Assembly: GCA_023398105.1 (NCBI GenBank)
Contig: JAEWST010000160.1
Span: 1 to 8,188, forward strand
Source: Bacillota bacterium
GTDB taxonomy: Bacteria > Bacillota > Clostridia > Acetivibrionales > DSM-1351
Length of the DNA stretch: 8,188 nt
Direction of reading: 5' to 3'
In this document: piece after piece, positions 5,290-8,188 of the stretch
Layout: the number at the start of each line of letters is the position of its first letter
How positions within the stretch are numbered: position 1 is the stretch's first letter
Position numbers and translations under genes: made by a program
Notes under the pieces: model-generated
The model's input: the letters and a program-made list of their open reading frames with translations, nothing else
Told to the model about the DNA's origin: nothing
Database searches by the model: none

Positions 5290-7800
5290 GTGAGAATTAT
5301 TTTTAAGCATATAATAAAAAACTTATTGGAAAAAAAAATCTATACCTTATTAATTATTCTTTCTATTGTTGTATCCTCTTCAATGTTTTTTGCATCTATC
5401 ACAATTTCAAAAACACTGGTAAAAATACAAACCGATCAGTGGAGAAGTATTTACGGGTATTCAGATATTATTGTAACGGCTGATAAGAATTCTCCGACTC
5501 AATTCTTCTACATGAATGGTGTAGAAAAGTATAGTCGAAATATGGAATACCTTATTGGCGTAATTTCAGGTTATGCTACTTATAATTCCAAAGAAAATAA
5601 AAAAGTAGGAATTAAACTTCAAGGTGTTGATATTAATGAAATTCAGAAATTAACACCTATTAACTATGTAAAGATATCTGATAAATACAATTTTAAAGGA
5701 ATGAAGATTATCATAAGTAAGGATGCATCTGAGAAGTATGGCTTAAACATTGGGGATACAATGGTTCTTATAATAAATGGCACCAGGCATAAATTTATTA
5801 TCAGTGGTATTGCTAAAAAATCAGGGCCTTTCTCAAACGAAGGGGAAGTACTAAATGCTTTGTTACCCAAAGAACAATTATCTTCCATTTATAATGCACG
5901 AGGCAAAGTTGATACTATTTATATTAAACTGAATAACCCCATGGCAAAGCCAATGATAAAGTATAAATTGTCTCAAGAGTATGAGAAGTTTGTTGTTAAA
6001 GAGCCTTTTAATAAAATAGAAGTCGAGCGTCAGAGCAATAGTATTGCAACACCGATTTTAATTGTAACGGTTCTTTTAAGCTTTATGACTATATATATAA
6101 TTTATTCAACCTTCAAAATCATAACGTATGAAAGAATGTCTGCCATTGGTACCTTTAGAAGTATCGGAGCAAGAAAAGCAATTACAGACTTTATTTTGCT
6201 TCTAGAAAGTGTAAGCTATGGAATTTTTGGTGGATTAATCGGATGCTTGGCTGGAGTAGGAATATTAAATATCACAGCAAAGTTATTAATTCGGCAGGAG
6301 TTTGTGACAATAACCAATATTGAATTTAATTATACGGATTTGCTAATTACTTTTCTTCTGGCTATTTTATTGAGTTTCATAAGTTCTATAATACCAATTA
6401 TTAAGGTTTCTTCAATACCTATAAAAGATATAGTACTGAATAATGTACAGGGAAAACACTCTAAAAGAGTAGCAAATTTCATTGTTGGAGTGATCCTTTT
6501 GAGTCTGGCAGTATGCTTTACGTATTTAGTACCCGACAATACCGGACTTTGGATTCATATAATCTGTATTCTTATGTCATTTATGTCATTTGTATTATTA
6601 GTTCCACTTTTTGTTAACTTTTTTTCTATCGTATTAGAAAAAATATATTTTTATGTGTTTGGTAATGAGGGAATAATTGCTACAAAAAATGTAAGAGACA
6701 ATAAAAATATTATTAACAATATATCCTTATTGGTAATAGGAATATCATTTTTATTTATTGTAGCGACTGTCAATCTCAGTCAAATTAACGGCATCTCCTT
6801 TTACTTCGGCCGATACTCATATGATATTGTTATGAGTATGAGCAACGCTAACAAAAATATATTAAACGTGTTATCTGATTCAGACGGAGTTAAAGATATA
6901 ATTGGAAGTTTTAGCTATAATGGTGCACAAATTATAGGTAAGGATAGCAACATCTGGTTGCTTCAAGGGATTGATACAACGAAGTTTTTTGACTTTTATG
7001 ATATTGATACGGCTGAAAATAAACAAAATATTATACATGAGTTGGATAATGATAGAAATATCTTGTTAACAAATTCTTTACGAAACAAGATAGATGTTAA
7101 GAAAGGTGACATATTAACCTTACGGTTTTATTTGCAAAATGGCTTTAAATGTGAAAGAAACTATAAAATTGTTGGTTTCTTTGAAGATATTTTACAAGGT
7201 GGTGGAAGTTATGCGTTGATATCACAGAAAAACTTTAAACAAGATATTGGCGGGAGTTATTATAATCCAATATACATAAAGACTTCTAGAAATACTGTGG
7301 ATGTAGTAAACCAACTTAATAGCGTATTCGCCAGACAGAAACCTGTTTTTAACACAGTTAATGATATGGAGAAGGAAGCTAGGGATAGCAGTAAGCAGAC
7401 ATTTGTTATTCTAATTGCATTTTCTGTTATTACAATGGTTATAGGTTTTTTTGGAGTTCTAAATAATTTAATCATTAGCTTTATTCAAAGAAGACGTATA
7501 TTTGCCATGTACCGATCTATAGGAATGAGTAAAGTGCAAATCGTAAAAATGACATTTATTGAAGCCCTGACGGGCGGTATTATTGGCGGGCTATTGGGAA
7601 TTTCTCTGGGAGCTATAAATTTGTCATTAATTATACCAAATATTATGAATTCACTTAATATTTTTAGCCATATTTACTATTCATGGCCAATAATCGTGCT
7701 ATGCACGATTTCTGGGGTAATTATAACTGTTGTTACATCAATTGTGCCTGCAATTTGGTTAGTTAAACTAAATATCGTAGAATCAATTAAATTCGTATAG
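5290..7800 (+). CDS. ABC transporter permease, FtsX/MacB-type with two FtsX repeats (COG0577-like)
   Basis: An 836-residue membrane protein with ten predicted helices: about 17-39, 255-279, 305-330, 350-371, 396-415, 422-448, 478-497, 704-728, 760-785 and 801-826. Two extracytoplasmic domains (about 40-250 and 500-700) have MacB periplasmic-core-like patterns, for example IIISKDASEKYGLNIGDT in the first. The two halves are duplicated: S-A-I-G-T-F-R-S-I-G-A-R-K after helix 2 matches F-A-M-Y-R-S-I-G-M-S-K after helix 8, and each is followed by a Gly-rich helix. This is the mechanotransmission type of ABC permease, which handles lipoproteins, peptides or peptide antibiotics at the membrane surface. 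It has no nucleotide-binding domain, so it needs a separate ATPase not seen here. The adaptor gene begins 47 bases downstream, which indicates one operon. Starts with GTG, stops with TAG. Transport of the NRPS product, or resistance to it, is inferred from position; a house-keeping envelope role is possible. Confidence 0.93.
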   Translation: MRIIFKHIIKNLLEKKIYTLLIILSIVVSSSMFFASITISKTLVKIQTDQWRSIYGYSDIIVTADKNSPTQFFYMNGVEKYSRNMEYLIGVISGYATYNSKENKKVGIKLQGVDINEIQKLTPINYVKISDKYNFKGMKIIISKDASEKYGLNIGDTMVLIINGTRHKFIISGIAKKSGPFSNEGEVLNALLPKEQLSSIYNARGKVDTIYIKLNNPMAKPMIKYKLSQEYEKFVVKEPFNKIEVERQSNSIATPILIVTVLLSFMTIYIIYSTFKIITYERMSAIGTFRSIGARKAITDFILLLESVSYGIFGGLIGCLAGVGILNITAKLLIRQEFVTITNIEFNYTDLLITFLLAILLSFISSIIPIIKVSSIPIKDIVLNNVQGKHSKRVANFIVGVILLSLAVCFTYLVPDNTGLWIHIICILMSFMSFVLLVPLFVNFFSIVLEKIYFYVFGNEGIIATKNVRDNKNIINNISLLVIGISFLFIVATVNLSQINGISFYFGRYSYDIVMSMSNANKNILNVLSDSDGVKDIIGSFSYNGAQIIGKDSNIWLLQGIDTTKFFDFYDIDTAENKQNIIHELDNDRNILLTNSLRNKIDVKKGDILTLRFYLQNGFKCERNYKIVGFFEDILQGGGSYALISQKNFKQDIGGSYYNPIYIKTSRNTVDVVNQLNSVFARQKPVFNTVNDMEKEARDSSKQTFVILIAFSVITMVIGFFGVLNNLIISFIQRRRIFAMYRSIGMSKVQIVKMTFIEALTGGIIGGLLGISLGAINLSLIIPNIMNSLNIFSHIYYSWPIIVLCTISGVIITVVTSIVPAIWLVKLNIVESIKFV

Positions 7801-7832
7801 CCTATATTTATGAAGTATAATCTGTTTTGATT

Positions 7833-7842
7833 GGAAGGTGAT
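7833..7842 (+). promoter_or_regulatory. Ribosome binding site for the adaptor gene
   Basis: GGAAGGTGAT matches 8 of 10 bases of the AGGAGGTGAT consensus and ends 5 bases before GTG at 7848. It decides the start, because the nearby ATG at 7810 and the GTG at 7846 are in other frames. Confidence 0.8.
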
Positions 7843-7847
7843 TTAGT

Positions 7848-8188
7848 GTGAAAAAAGCAGTAGTATTAATATTTATCATCATTTGTTTTTTTCTTTCGGC
7901 TTGTAATAATTCAAATAACGTTATTAACCCTAAGATAATTGAGCCAGATAATATCAAGCGTCCGGTAGAAGCCTTTGGCACGGTGAAGGCGGTGGAAACA
8001 GAGGACATTTATCTTCCATTTACTGCGACGATAAGTGATATAAATGTTCGTGAATTTCAAAAAGTAAAAAAAGGCGATAACCTTTTGTCAATAGAATACG
8101 AAGACTATTTAAGCAGTATTGCCAATAAAGAAATAGAATTGAAATCGTATCAGAATAAAGTAAAAAATACTAAGGAAGAAATAAATTT
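7848..8188 (+). CDS. Lipid-anchored membrane-fusion (HlyD/MacA-type) efflux adaptor, 3' truncated by the window
   Basis: The first 113 codons of a gene that runs off the right edge, starting at GTG. Residues 1-18 are a lipoprotein signal peptide (KK, hydrophobic core, lipobox L-S-A-C with Cys19). After a polar Asn-rich linker comes the adaptor start pattern: VEAFGTVKAVETEDIYLPF, then I-S-D-I-N-V and V-K-K-G-D-N-L-L-S-I. This is the N-terminal half of the biotinyl-lipoyl-like domain of membrane-fusion proteins, where V-x-x-G-D-x-L is characteristic. The last visible segment, rich in Glu, Lys, Asn and Ile, looks like the beginning of the coiled-coil hairpin. In Gram-positive MacAB-like systems such as YknXYZ, the adaptor works with an FtsX-type permease and a separate ATPase. 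The permease sits 47 bases upstream, so the two are probably co-transcribed. The substrate is unknown. Confidence 0.88.
   Translation, partial: MKKAVVLIFIIICFFLSACNNSNNVINPKIIEPDNIKRPVEAFGTVKAVETEDIYLPFTATISDINVREFQKVKKGDNLLSIEYEDYLSSIANKEIELKSYQNKVKNTKEEIN

Noticed and set aside
7808..8008. Reverse-strand open frame across the adaptor start
   Set aside because: It overlaps the strong RBS, lipoprotein signal peptide and adaptor domain on the + strand, and its own translation shows no family features.
1..8188. CRISPR arrays, tRNA or rRNA genes, insertion sequences
   Set aside because: No regularly spaced direct repeats, tRNA-like cloverleaf, rRNA segments, transposase motifs or terminal inverted repeats with target duplications were seen.

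Overview
The window is AT-rich, Gram-positive-type DNA. It has strong AGG-type ribosome binding sites, two GTG starts, frequent ATA and AGA codons, and lipoprotein signal peptides on two proteins. This best fits a low-GC Firmicute, probably a clostridium; that is inference from composition and gene style, not a species call. All supported genes are on the + strand.

Region 1 (1-4425) is the 3' part of a nonribosomal peptide synthetase (NRPS) gene that enters from the left. The visible order is: end of an adenylation (A) domain, carrier (PCP), condensation (C), A, PCP, thioesterase (TE). It is therefore the last complete module plus the release domain of an assembly line. The complete A domain reads as an approximate glutamine code (D-A-Q-D-L-G-I-I-N-K, aligned by eye). 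The C domain looks LCL-type. The TE is unusual: its nucleophile is Cys in G-W-C-I-G, and the usual Asp position 27 residues later is Ser.

Region 2 (4426-4639) is a 214-base spacer with a plausible sigma-A promoter embedded in three copies of an 11-base motif. Two of the copies form the arms of a longer imperfect palindrome. It precedes a 169-residue lipoprotein (4640-5149) of NTF2-like character, followed by a terminator-like hairpin (5204-5238).

Region 3 (5290-8188) holds a 10-helix, internally duplicated FtsX/MacB-type ABC permease, then the start of a lipid-anchored membrane-fusion adaptor that runs off the right edge. The permease carries no ATPase, so a separate ATPase gene is expected just downstream.

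A reasonable working model is a biosynthesis and export cassette: the NRPS makes and releases a peptide, and a YknXYZ/MacAB-like lipoprotein adaptor plus permease (plus an unseen ATPase) exports it or protects the producer. The small lipoprotein may be an accessory or immunity factor. The link rests on co-location and shared orientation only. The hairpins and spacers suggest that the NRPS, the lipoprotein and the transporter can be transcribed as separate units.
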